Shown here: in pieces, positions 1 through 5,777 of the stretch | Numbering within the stretch: position 1 is the first letter of the stretch | Layout of the letters: each line of letters opens with the position of its first letter | Origin: Thermoplasmatota archaeon | GTDB taxonomy: Archaea > Thermoplasmatota > Thermoplasmata > RBG-16-68-12 > JAJISG01 | Length of the DNA stretch: 6,780 nucleotides | NCBI GenBank assembly: GCA_022848835.1 | Contig: JAJISG010000067.1 | Coordinates: forward strand, 1-6,780 | Direction: 5' to 3' | The notes under the pieces: model-generated | What the model saw: the letters and a program-made list of their open reading frames with translations, nothing else | Database searches by the model: none | Told to the model about the DNA's origin: nothing | Position numbers and translations under genes: made by a program

Positions 1-51
1 CTATCCTAGTAGCCTTTATGCCCATCCAGCCCCTGCTGAATTTCGACGCCG

Positions 52-171
52 ATGCCAAAGTGCTACGAATGCGGGACAAACATCAGGGAGCCAGTAAATT
101 TCTACTATTGTCCCACCTGCGGTAGTTCCCTCTGCCCGGATTGCAGGAGAGACCACGTGCATGCCGACTAA
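52..171 (+). CDS. 39-residue double zinc-finger micro-protein (CPxCG type)
   Basis: A short ATG-to-TAA frame gives 39 residues packed with zinc ligands: C4-x2-C7, C20-x2-C23, C28-x2-C31 and H35-x-H37. That is eight ligands, enough for two zinc ions. C20-P-T-C-G24 is the CPxCG signature of archaeal zinc-finger micro-proteins (described in Haloferax), and C4-Y-E-C-G is a second CxxCG knuckle. The spacing C-x2-C-x12-C-x2-C-x4-C-x2-C-x3-H-x-H resembles cross-brace folds such as ZZ, AN1 or B-box fingers, so a protein- or nucleic-acid-binding adaptor is possible; that role is inference. In-frame stops at 7-12 and 37-39 mean it cannot be the tail of a longer protein, and ATG 52 is the first usual start. 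No Shine-Dalgarno is visible; a weak TTTATG at 15-20 could be a TATA element. Its stop overlaps the stop of the convergent peptidase gene by 4 bp. Confidence 0.72.
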   Translation: MPKCYECGTNIREPVNFYYCPTCGSSLCPDCRRDHVHAD

Positions 172-1256
172 ATCTCTAGAAGCTCCCTCGTTGCGGGTGT
201 GAGCACTTCCACGCCGTCATCGGTTATGAGAACGTCGTCCTCGATCCTCACGCCCCCAAAACCCGGCAGATAGACACCGGGTTCCACGGTCATGGCCATC
301 CCCTTCTCAAGGAGCAGGCTTTCTGAAGCCCTCATGGCGGCCCCGTCGTGCACCGCGAGGCCTATGGTGTGACCCAGGCCATGGGTGAAACGATCCTTAA
401 ATTCCGAAGAGTCGATGATGTTACGGGCTACCTCGTAAACCTTCTGACCGTCGACTCCCGCCTTCATGGCATCCAGGGCTGCCTGCTGTGCCTCCAGAAC
501 CACCTCATATATCCTCCTCTGCTTCCCGTCGGCCGCGCCCAGCACTATCGTGCGAGTCATGTCAGAGGCGTAGCCCTCGTAGAGGGCGCCAAAGTCCATC
601 AGGAGGAGATCGCCGTCCTGAAGACGCCTCTCTCCGGTGGCATAGTGCGGGAGCGCCGTGTTGGCGCCGGAGGCCACAATAGACGTGAAGGAGGGGCCGG
701 ACGCCCCCCTGCGCTGCATAAGATATGTGAGCTCGGCCGCGATCTCCGCCTCGGATCGGCCGACCTGGATGTATGATAGCAGCTCCTCGAAGGCCTCCAC
801 CGCGATCTCACAAGCCCGCCTCAGGCTCTTCACCTCGGCATCATCCTTTACCTGCCTAGCCTTTATGACGGCCTCGGAGACGTCCGTCAGACTGGCCTCG
901 GGGGACGCGGACTCTATCTCCGCATAGCTTGAGTAGGTGATCTCCCTCCCGTTGATGCCTATGGACTCAGAATCGGCCAGCAGACTCCTCAGGGCCGCCT
1001 CCCTTTCATCCTTGGTGGCGAAGACCTCCACAGGGCCACGGAAGGCCTGAGCGATGTCCGCCTCCAACCTGGAGGAGAGCACACGGCAGGTGCCATCAGG
1101 ATGTAGCAGGGCGACACAGCCCTCGAAGAGTCCGCCGTGGATACTGGTGACGTAGAAGAAGGTACGATCGATGTGAGGCTCCGTCCCGTTCATGATGACG
1201 ATGGCATCCATCGGCTTCTCTATGTGCTGGAAGATCCTCAGTACCCTCTCCCTCAT
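168..1256 (-). CDS. pepQ: Xaa-Pro peptidase / prolidase-like metallopeptidase, M24 family
   Basis: This is a cytosolic dimetal aminopeptidase of the 'pita-bread' M24B family, which removes N-terminal residues before proline or splits Xaa-Pro dipeptides. Residues 1 to about 130 form the creatinase-type N-terminal domain; about 139-360 form the catalytic domain. All five metal ligands of the family are visible: D221 in LLMDFGALYEG, D232 in SDMTRT, H296 in THGLGHTIGL, E325 in VEPGVYLPGFGG and E339 in VRIEDD. The conserved active-site histidines H204 (ALPHYATG) and H303 (VHDG) are also present. The length of 362 aa is normal for archaeal PepQ. ATG 1256 sits about 27 nt downstream of a TATA-like element and has no Shine-Dalgarno, which suggests a leaderless mRNA. 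The gene is divergent from rpp21 and convergent with the micro-protein gene. Distinguishing prolidase from Xaa-Pro aminopeptidase needs biochemistry. Confidence 0.95.
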   Translation of the reverse strand: MRERVLRIFQHIEKPMDAIVIMNGTEPHIDRTFFYVTSIHGGLFEGCVALLHPDGTCRVLSSRLEADIAQAFRGPVEVFATKDEREAALRSLLADSESIGINGREITYSSYAEIESASPEASLTDVSEAVIKARQVKDDAEVKSLRRACEIAVEAFEELLSYIQVGRSEAEIAAELTYLMQRRGASGPSFTSIVASGANTALPHYATGERRLQDGDLLLMDFGALYEGYASDMTRTIVLGAADGKQRRIYEVVLEAQQAALDAMKAGVDGQKVYEVARNIIDSSEFKDRFTHGLGHTIGLAVHDGAAMRASESLLLEKGMAMTVEPGVYLPGFGGVRIEDDVLITDDGVEVLTPATRELLEI

Positions 1257-1278
1257 GGTGAGGCCTAGTGGAGGGCTA

Positions 1279-1288
1279 AGGATAAAGC
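1279..1288 (-). promoter_or_regulatory. TATA-like element for the peptidase gene (possibly leaderless)
   Basis: On the minus strand the spacer reads GCTTTATCCT, a fair archaeal TATA box. Its centre at about 1284 lies 27-28 nt upstream of the A of the peptidase ATG at 1256. That matches the archaeal TATA-to-start distance if transcription begins at or next to the ATG, giving a leaderless transcript. It is the only AT-rich patch in the 69-bp spacer, so it might also serve rpp21 from the other strand (GGATAAAG), with a start near 1311. Not tested. Confidence 0.45.
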
Positions 1289-1316
1289 TTCTGAGGTCTT
1301 AGGCCATTACAGCGCT

Positions 1317-1323
1317 GAGGGTG
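1317..1323 (+). promoter_or_regulatory. Shine-Dalgarno of rpp21
   Basis: GAGGGTG ends 2 nt before ATG 1326, or 5 nt if only the GAGG core is counted. It is close to the archaeal consensus GGAGGTGA and supports ATG 1326 as the start. The nearby GTG at 1321 is out of frame. Confidence 0.5.
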
Positions 1324-1325
1324 CG

Positions 1326-1670
1326 ATGCCCAGGAGAAGGAAGGGGTTGGAGAGGAGGATCGCCCGGGAGAGGATGGAGATTCTCTTCCGTCAGGCCGAA
1401 AGGGAGGCCATCAGGGGGACCCGGTCCAGGGCGACGCGGTACGCCCAAATCGCCCGACGAATAGGGATGCGGTACAACGTCCCCCTTACGCCCGCCTTCA
1501 GGAGGCTCCTCTGCCGAAGCTGCGGGAGCTACATGGACCCTGGCTCCAACGCCTCTGTCAGGCTGCGGCGATCGAGGGTCATCATTACCTGCAGAACGTG
1601 TGGTCGGATCTACCGATTTCCCTACTTGCAGGAGGTCAAGGAGAGAAGGCAGGCCTCTAGTAAGCGGTAG
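1326..1670 (+). CDS. rnp4: Ribonuclease P protein component 4 (Rpp21)
   Basis: This is a protein subunit of archaeal RNase P, the ribonucleoprotein that trims the 5' leader of pre-tRNA. In the family Rpp21 pairs with Rpp29 and contacts the specificity domain of the RNA. The 114-residue protein has the expected layout. A very basic N terminus (PRRRKGLERR) is followed by an alpha-helical part with the family pattern RATRYAQIARRIGMRYNVPL (residues 35-54). A zinc ribbon follows, formed by C63-x2-C66 and C89-x2-C92 with the intervening DPGSNASVRLR strand and the typical TCRTCGRIYRFPY ending. The C-terminal tail is again basic. All four zinc cysteines are present and the length is normal. The gene stands alone on the plus strand. 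Its last 14 bp overlap the 3' end of the convergent permease gene, so neither gene has a 3' spacer. Confidence 0.95.
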   Translation: MPRRRKGLERRIARERMEILFRQAEREAIRGTRSRATRYAQIARRIGMRYNVPLTPAFRRLLCRSCGSYMDPGSNASVRLRRSRVIITCRTCGRIYRFPYLQEVKERRQASSKR

Positions 1671-2433
1671 TCATGTCAATCTTCCCCTTCTTCCTTGCCA
1701 AATATTCTGTGTAACGGAAGACTCCCACGGAGACCAGGAAGAAGAGAACCGTAGCGCCGGCCAGGATGACCAGGAGGAGGGAGTTTGAGATCGATAGGAG
1801 GAAGGAGTCGCCAACGAAGCCCGGCAACATGGCCCTCCTGAGCCCCTCGAACCAGTAGGTCAACGGGATGTATCTGCCGAGAATCTGGCCCCATTGCGGC
1901 AGGACAGACAGTGGGAATATGACCCCGGAGAAGACGTAGAATATGCCGGTAACCCCCTCGCTCATGCCACCTCCGTGTCTGGCGGTGAGGAAGGTCACCC
2001 CCGCGAGAGCGATACCGATGACCACAGTGCAGAACGCCCCGAGCAGGAGGATGGCTAGGAAGAAGGGCAGCAGTCCGAGGCTGAGGGAGATGGGGAGATT
2101 CAGCAGGAACTTTCCGAACAGGAGGACAATCGTCACCCCGAAAGCGGCAGTGCCCATCTGGGTGGTCCCTCTCCCCGCTACGTACGCGTAGTAACTTATC
2201 GGAGAAATGTAGATATAGCGGATTGTCTGGAACCACTCCCTATCTCCCTGAATCACCTCGAAGAGGCCGAAGAAAGCCTGGAAGACGAACATGTAGAAGG
2301 CGCTGCCAACAAACATGTAGGCCAGCCTCTCGATCCCAACTTCACCTCCGACATCGACTGCCAAGTAGTACATGAAAACGAGGATCAGAGTCCCTGCGAT
2401 GGGCTTTATGATGGAGTAGATGGCGAATAGCAA
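1657..2433 (-). CDS. ABC-2 type exporter permease, second subunit (N terminus uncertain)
   Basis: This is an integral membrane subunit of an ABC exporter. From TTG 2433 it has 258 residues with about six membrane segments, near 4-25, 38-58, 95-112, 118-147, 160-178 and 214-238. The segment RYIPLTYWFEGLRRAML (188-203) is the ABC-2 C-terminal motif 'xPLTYxxEaLR' that precedes the last helix, and the tail is basic (ARKKGK). The start is doubtful. TTG 2433 falls just before the first helix, and the same frame stays open upstream, encoding a convincing amphipathic N terminus (HWRALRTGAWLGWQYSSNWT at 2499-2440). No ATG, GTG or TTG occurs in that frame upstream of 2433. The true protein is therefore probably about 22-25 residues longer, with an unusual start or a sequence error. 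It follows the first permease gene and overlaps rpp21 by 14 bp. The substrate cannot be told from sequence. Confidence 0.85.
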   Translation of the reverse strand: MLFAIYSIIKPIAGTLILVFMYYLAVDVGGEVGIERLAYMFVGSAFYMFVFQAFFGLFEVIQGDREWFQTIRYIYISPISYYAYVAGRGTTQMGTAAFGVTIVLLFGKFLLNLPISLSLGLLPFFLAILLLGAFCTVVIGIALAGVTFLTARHGGGMSEGVTGIFYVFSGVIFPLSVLPQWGQILGRYIPLTYWFEGLRRAMLPGFVGDSFLLSISNSLLLVILAGATVLFFLVSVGVFRYTEYLARKKGKIDMTTAY

Positions 2434-2504
2434 TGGATCCGTCCAGTTGGAGCTGTACTGCCACCCCAGCCAGGCTCCCGTCCTGAGAGCCCTCCAGTGT
2501 TCAA

Positions 2505-3341
2505 CTACTGATGGCGTAGGGTCAACCTCCCTTGCTCCTTCCCGAGCCTCTCCAGATAGGCCAGGGATATCCTCGCCAGGTAGATGAAGACGGGCGCAAG
2601 GATTAGCAGGATCAAGAGCTCGATATCTGGGCGGAGAAGGCCATATGCCAACAACTCAGGAAAGAGAAGCTGCCTCATCGCGTCGAGTCCCAGAGTCATG
2701 GGTATGATGGAAGCTCCAGCGGCCACCCACAAGCCTCCCGCCCCCAGCCTGGTCACGAAAGTCTTCAGCGGGAAGTAGAAGCCGGACACCAAGAACACAG
2801 GCTCCTGCAGGAGGTTGGAGGCGTGCCATGCCTCCCTACCATACAGCAGGTAGACCGAGGCGAAAATCATGCCTAGGCCATAGAGAGCCGCCAGGGTCGT
2901 AAGAAAGATCGCCAACAGGAGGAGGGGATCAAGGACCACAAGGGTAATCCTGAAGATGAGTACGCCCAGTACAAGGGTGGCAACCGCCCGGGTGGAAGTC
3001 ATAACAGCACCTCCCACCGCCATACCTCCCAAGAGAGCCATCCTCGACATCGGCGCCATCATGTATAGCTGAAGATTCCCAATCTGCTTCTCCCAGTAGA
3101 ACTGGGCGGCCATGCTCCAGAGGATGTTCATCCAGAAGGCCACCATGGTGCCTCCTAGGACGACGAAACCCACGAACTGGGGAACGCCCAAGTATTCGTA
3201 TATGTAAACGTAGGCTGCGATAGTGAGTAGAGGCAGGAGAGTCTCGAAGAATATCCAGCTGGGCTCTCTCTGGGCTCCTATGATTCGAGGATAAGCCCTT
3301 CCTACAAGAGCTCGCAGGTTCAGGAGGAGATTTACCCTCAA
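2505..3341 (-). CDS. ABC-2 type exporter permease, first subunit
   Basis: This 278-residue membrane protein is the partner of the second permease. After a cytoplasmic N-terminal amphipathic stretch (NLRALVGRAYPRIIGAQREP, 8-27) come about six hydrophobic segments, near 30-50, 57-77, 103-130, 138-165, 180-196 and 241-261. The motif ASIIPMTLGLDAMRQLLF (210-227) matches the ABC-2 'P(L/M)TxxxdaxR' signature before the last helix. The C terminus is basic. The start is TTG 3341, which overlaps the stop of the ATPase gene as TTGA (4 nt), an arrangement typical of translational coupling. No other start fits the N-terminal pattern. With the ATPase and the second permease it forms a three-gene exporter set, in which two different permeases probably make a heterodimeric channel. 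The cargo (drug, lipid or polysaccharide) cannot be determined. Confidence 0.9.
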   Translation of the reverse strand: MRVNLLLNLRALVGRAYPRIIGAQREPSWIFFETLLPLLTIAAYVYIYEYLGVPQFVGFVVLGGTMVAFWMNILWSMAAQFYWEKQIGNLQLYMMAPMSRMALLGGMAVGGAVMTSTRAVATLVLGVLIFRITLVVLDPLLLLAIFLTTLAALYGLGMIFASVYLLYGREAWHASNLLQEPVFLVSGFYFPLKTFVTRLGAGGLWVAAGASIIPMTLGLDAMRQLLFPELLAYGLLRPDIELLILLILAPVFIYLARISLAYLERLGKEQGRLTLRHQ

Positions 3342-4336
3342 TCCAATCCCCTGCCCACCAGGCTGATGAAGACCTCCTCTAGGGTGGGTTCCGTCTTCTT
3401 GAGGGAGTGCACCCTGCTTCCCTGCCTCAGGACCTCGGACATGATGTCCGCTATTGGAGCATCATCCTCCAGGATGAAGGTCGTAGTCATACTGCGCCCT
3501 TTGGGATTCTCGGAGACGGCGAAGTTCCTGACACCTGGAATGGAGCGGAAGACACTGGTGTCCTTCAGGCGGTCTGTCTCGATCTTTAGCGTGACGTCCT
3601 TCTTTATGAGTCTCTTGAGCCCCTCGGGGGAGTCGCAGGCCAGTATGCGACCCCGATCTATTATGGCTATACGATCGCAGAGTTCGTCCGCCTCCATCAT
3701 GTCGTGGGTGGTCAGCAGGACGGTCCTTCCCTTCTGTTCCTGTATCCACTTCTTGATGAAACCTCGGATGGACCTAGCCGCTGTGACGTCCAGGCCGAGG
3801 GTGGGCTCATCCAGGAAGATAATCTCAGGGTCCGTCACGAAGCCCCGTATCATATTCATCTTCTGTCGTTCTCCAGTGGACAGTGTTCGCACCTTGGCAT
3901 CCATCCGCTCCTGAAGGTCGAACTCCTCCGCTAGTAGGTCGATCACCTTCTTCACTTGGCGGGACGGCATGCCGTAGAACTGGGAGAACATCCAGACATT
4001 TTCCCGAGTGGTCAGCAGGCCGTACCCCGACGTCTCCCCCCCAGTGACCATGTTTATCCTTTTCCTGATGGGGAAGGGGTCTTTGGCGACATCGTAGCCA
4101 GCCACGTAAGCCTCTCCGGAGGTCGGCAACAGGAGGGTCGCTAGTATCTTGATGAGGGTGGTCTTTCCGGCACCGTTTGGACCGAGAAGTCCGAAGAGCT
4201 CTCCATGAGGGATCTCGAGGTTGACTGAGTCCAGGGCCACGACCCTCTTCTCCGAGGGTTCTCGCTTCCGCTGAAGCCGCCTTCTCTTACCGCCGAAGAC
4301 TCTCGTCAGGTTGCGAGTCGCTATCGCCGCTTCCAC
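3338..4336 (-). CDS. ABC exporter ATP-binding protein (DrrA/CcmA-like)
   Basis: This is the nucleotide-binding subunit that powers export through the two ABC-2 permeases encoded directly downstream. Numbered from GTG 4336 (332 aa), it shows Walker A GPNGAGKTT (52-60), the signature LSTGERQKM (152-160), Walker B IIFLDEP (172-178), the D-loop GLD (181-183) and the H-loop histidine H211 in TTHDMMEADE. The Q-loop position reads VTGGE (97-101), with Gly in place of the usual Gln; related exporter ATPases also carry a 'GGE' here. A basic insertion (GKRRRLQRKREPSEK, 16-30) precedes the first core strand. The C-terminal domain (about 245-332) ends in the DrrA-type PTLEEVFISLVGRG. A longer start, TTG 4342, exists, but GAGG at 4347-4344 is spaced 7 nt from GTG 4336, so GTG is preferred. 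The gene lies 41 nt after rps17e and overlaps the next gene by 4 nt. Confidence 0.95.
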   Translation of the reverse strand: MEAAIATRNLTRVFGGKRRRLQRKREPSEKRVVALDSVNLEIPHGELFGLLGPNGAGKTTLIKILATLLLPTSGEAYVAGYDVAKDPFPIRKRINMVTGGETSGYGLLTTRENVWMFSQFYGMPSRQVKKVIDLLAEEFDLQERMDAKVRTLSTGERQKMNMIRGFVTDPEIIFLDEPTLGLDVTAARSIRGFIKKWIQEQKGRTVLLTTHDMMEADELCDRIAIIDRGRILACDSPEGLKRLIKKDVTLKIETDRLKDTSVFRSIPGVRNFAVSENPKGRSMTTTFILEDDAPIADIMSEVLRQGSRVHSLKKTEPTLEEVFISLVGRGLD

Positions 4337-4377
4337 AGCCAAGCCTCAAAAGATTACTAGGCGCTTGAGTAACGCCG

Positions 4378-4569
4378 TCACGTCTCCCGCATCTTCTTCA
4401 ACCGGGTAACGTAGCCAGCAATTCTGTTCCTCATCTTTGGAGTGGTCACATCCGTGAGCTCCTGCACCAGTTTCTTGTTGTGCTCAAAGTCCTCGTTGAA
4501 CTTCTCTGGATAGAGCCTCGTCAGCTCGTGGGCAACGCGTTTGATGTATGTGGGTCTTATGTTTCCCAT
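4378..4569 (-). CDS. rps17e: Small-subunit ribosomal protein S17e
   Basis: This is the 63-residue archaeal form of eukaryotic-type ribosomal protein S17 (eS17), a small 30S-subunit protein absent from bacteria. The whole protein matches the family: it opens [16 protein letters not shown], followed by [20 protein letters not shown], and closes with [17 protein letters not shown]. This is a compact helical bundle rich in Lys and Arg for rRNA binding. Archaeal S17e lacks the long eukaryotic extension, so the length is normal. ATG 4569 is preceded by GAGAGTGA (about 4581-4574), a weak Shine-Dalgarno. It is the first gene of a minus-strand run leading into the ABC exporter. Only a TTTT at 4351-4348 lies between it and the ATPase gene, so readthrough is plausible. 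Confidence 0.97.
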   Translation of the reverse strand: MGNIRPTYIKRVAHELTRLYPEKFNEDFEHNKKLVQELTDVTTPKMRNRIAGYVTRLKKMRET

Positions 4570-4592
4570 GGTTCACTCTCTGGCTTTGGCGT

Positions 4593-4626
4593 GAGATATG
4601 CTGACGCTCCCGCACGTAGATAAATC
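4593..4626 (-). promoter_or_regulatory. Candidate TATA elements upstream of rps17e
   Basis: Two candidates read on the minus strand. GATTTATCTA at 4626-4617 would place the transcription start near 4594, giving a leader of about 25 nt that includes the weak Shine-Dalgarno. CATATCTC at 4600-4593 is centred 27 nt from ATG 4569, which would give a leaderless message. The first fits better with the GAGTGA just before the ATG. Confidence 0.45.
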
Positions 4627-4751
4627 TTACTGGATGTGGGCAGAGTTGGACCGTCTCTTGCCCGGACCTCAGGGGATACACCTCTAGGTCGTCCCAGGCG
4701 AACTCAAAAACGACCCTTACCCTGACTAATATCCTCCCTGACAATCTCCCC

Positions 4752-4766
4752 ATAACGCTTAAATAG
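4752..4766 (+). promoter_or_regulatory. BRE/TATA promoter of the 57-residue protein gene
   Basis: ATAACG followed by CTTAAATAG (4758-4766) is a very good archaeal BRE plus TATA box. With the usual spacing of about 26 nt, transcription would start near 4788. The leader would be about 30 nt and would contain the GAGGTG ribosome-binding site. Confidence 0.65.
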
Positions 4767-4806
4767 GGTTCAAAGATGACCTATCGAAGGAAGAGTAGGT
4801 GGTCAA

Positions 4807-4812
4807 GAGGTG
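4807..4812 (+). promoter_or_regulatory. Shine-Dalgarno that selects ATG 4819
   Basis: GAGGTG is a perfect match to the archaeal anti-Shine-Dalgarno and lies 6 nt before ATG 4819. The upstream in-frame GTG 4810 overlaps this site and so cannot be the start. The protein is 57, not 60, residues long. Confidence 0.7.
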
Positions 4813-4818
4813 CAACGG

Positions 4819-4992
4819 ATGACCGTGGAAGAGTCCCTCTGCAACGTGGAGTTCCTAAAGAGCTCCAACACTTACGTTGCTAAGGTCCAGAGTGAGATCG
4901 GTGGTCTCAGGGAGTATCGCAGTTCAACCTTCGAAGAGGTGCTGGAGCAGGTAATCATCGACCTGCAAGAGGAGTTCGAGAGCACCTCCTAG
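4819..4992 (+). CDS. 57-residue conserved-looking protein of unknown function
   Basis: I do not recognise the family. The protein is acidic and apparently soluble, with no membrane segment or signal peptide. Its pattern suggests three short strands and a helix: CNVEFLKSS (8-16), TYVAKVQSE (18-26), LREYRSS (30-36), then an amphipathic acidic helix TFEEVLEQVIIDLQEEFES (37-55). A single cysteine (C8) is present. Reality as a gene rests on a strong BRE/TATA at 4752-4766, an ideal GAGGTG 6 nt before the ATG, and a clean coding pattern. It is divergent from rps17e across a 249-bp spacer, and its stop lies 1 nt from the stop of the convergent enoyl-CoA hydratase gene. A small beta-beta-beta-alpha fold could act as a binding or regulatory adaptor, but nothing in the sequence fixes a role. 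Confidence 0.8.
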   Translation: MTVEESLCNVEFLKSSNTYVAKVQSEIGGLREYRSSTFEEVLEQVIIDLQEEFESTS

Positions 4993-4993
4993 T

Positions 4994-5776
4994 CTACTCC
5001 CCCCGAAAGATCGGCTTCCTCTTCTCGATAAAAGCCCTCAGTCCCTCCTTTTCATCATCGGTGGAGAATATCAGGCTGAAGGCCTCCATCTCGTAAGCAA
5101 GACCCGAGGATAACCCGGTCTCCTGGGACTGCTGGATGGCGGTCTTGGCCAAGCTGAGCGCTAGGGGCCCACGCTCGATGATCCTTCTCCCCAGAGCCCT
5201 AGCCATGTCCAAGAGTTTCTCGCGGGGTACGACCCTGTTCACCAGGCCTATGCGTTCGGCCATTTCGGCATCCACAGGATCCGCTGTGAATATGAGTTCT
5301 GATGCCCACCCCCTGCCCACGAGCCTCGTCAGGCGCTGGGTTCCTCCAAAGCCCGGGAAGATGCCTAGGCCGACCTCGGGCAGACCAATCTTTGCGCCTT
5401 CAGAGGCTATTCTGATGTCGCAGGCGAGAGCCAGCTCACAGCCGCCACCGAGGGCGAATCCGTTGATGGCCGCAATGACGGGCTTCTCCATCCTCTCTAG
5501 GATTCGAGTCACCTCGTGGCCTAAAGAGGCGAACCTCCTCGTCTGCAAGGGCGTCAAGGGCAGCATCTCCCTGATATCCGCTCCCGCCACGAAGGCCCGG
5601 TCTCCAGCCCCTGTGAGGATCAGTATCCGCAAGTCCTCCCTCTTCTCCACCTCCAGCAGAGCCTCCCTGAGCTCACTTAGGACCTCGATGTTGAGGGCGT
5701 TGAGGGCCTCCTGACGATCTATGTACAGGATGACGAGGCCGTCTTCTTCCTCTAGCCTGATATGCTGGGGAGCCAT
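4994..5776 (-). CDS. Enoyl-CoA hydratase / crotonase family protein
   Basis: This enzyme adds water to a trans-2-enoyl-CoA (such as crotonyl-CoA) to give the (S)-3-hydroxyacyl-CoA, the substrate of the dehydrogenase encoded just upstream. Numbered from ATG 5776 (260 aa, the usual crotonase length), it has the CoA/oxyanion loop FVAGADIREM (62-71), the second oxyanion segment NGFALGGGCELALACD (105-120) and GLPEVGLGIFPGFGGTQRL (131-149). Both glutamates needed for hydratase activity are present, E114 in GGGCEL and E134 in LPEV, so a hydratase is more likely than an isomerase or decarboxylase. The C terminus EGLRAFIEKRKPIFRG is typical. The frame is open back to TTG 5824, but that would add residues not found in the family, whereas ATG 5776 follows the dehydrogenase stop by 1 nt (TAG-G-ATG), the expected coupled arrangement. 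It runs convergently into the 57-residue gene. Confidence 0.95.
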   Translation of the reverse strand: MAPQHIRLEEEDGLVILYIDRQEALNALNIEVLSELREALLEVEKREDLRILILTGAGDRAFVAGADIREMLPLTPLQTRRFASLGHEVTRILERMEKPVIAAINGFALGGGCELALACDIRIASEGAKIGLPEVGLGIFPGFGGTQRLTRLVGRGWASELIFTADPVDAEMAERIGLVNRVVPREKLLDMARALGRRIIERGPLALSLAKTAIQQSQETGLSSGLAYEMEAFSLIFSTDDEKEGLRAFIEKRKPIFRGE

Positions 5777-5777
5777 C

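Noticed and set aside
348..776. Plus-strand open frame of 142 codons opposite the peptidase gene.
   Set aside because: It is antisense to a well-supported M24 peptidase; the translation has no recognisable domain and mirrors the codon bias of the true gene.
4484..4753. Minus-strand frame of 89 codons upstream of and overlapping rps17e, with an ATG at 4753 and a plausible-looking start (GRILVRVRVVFEFAWDDLEV).
   Set aside because: It overlaps 86 bp of rps17e in another frame, spans both candidate rps17e promoters, has no usable promoter of its own at the right distance, and its C-terminal third is clearly the rps17e shadow. The first 60 codons have a coding-like look, so a conservation test would be worthwhile.
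4570..4818. Possible small RNA or C/D-box RNA in the spacer between rps17e and the 57-residue gene.
   Set aside because: CTGA (D-box-like) motifs occur, but no C box (RTGATGA) is placed to pair with them and no stable hairpin or tRNA-like arrangement is evident. Promoter elements explain the conserved-looking parts.
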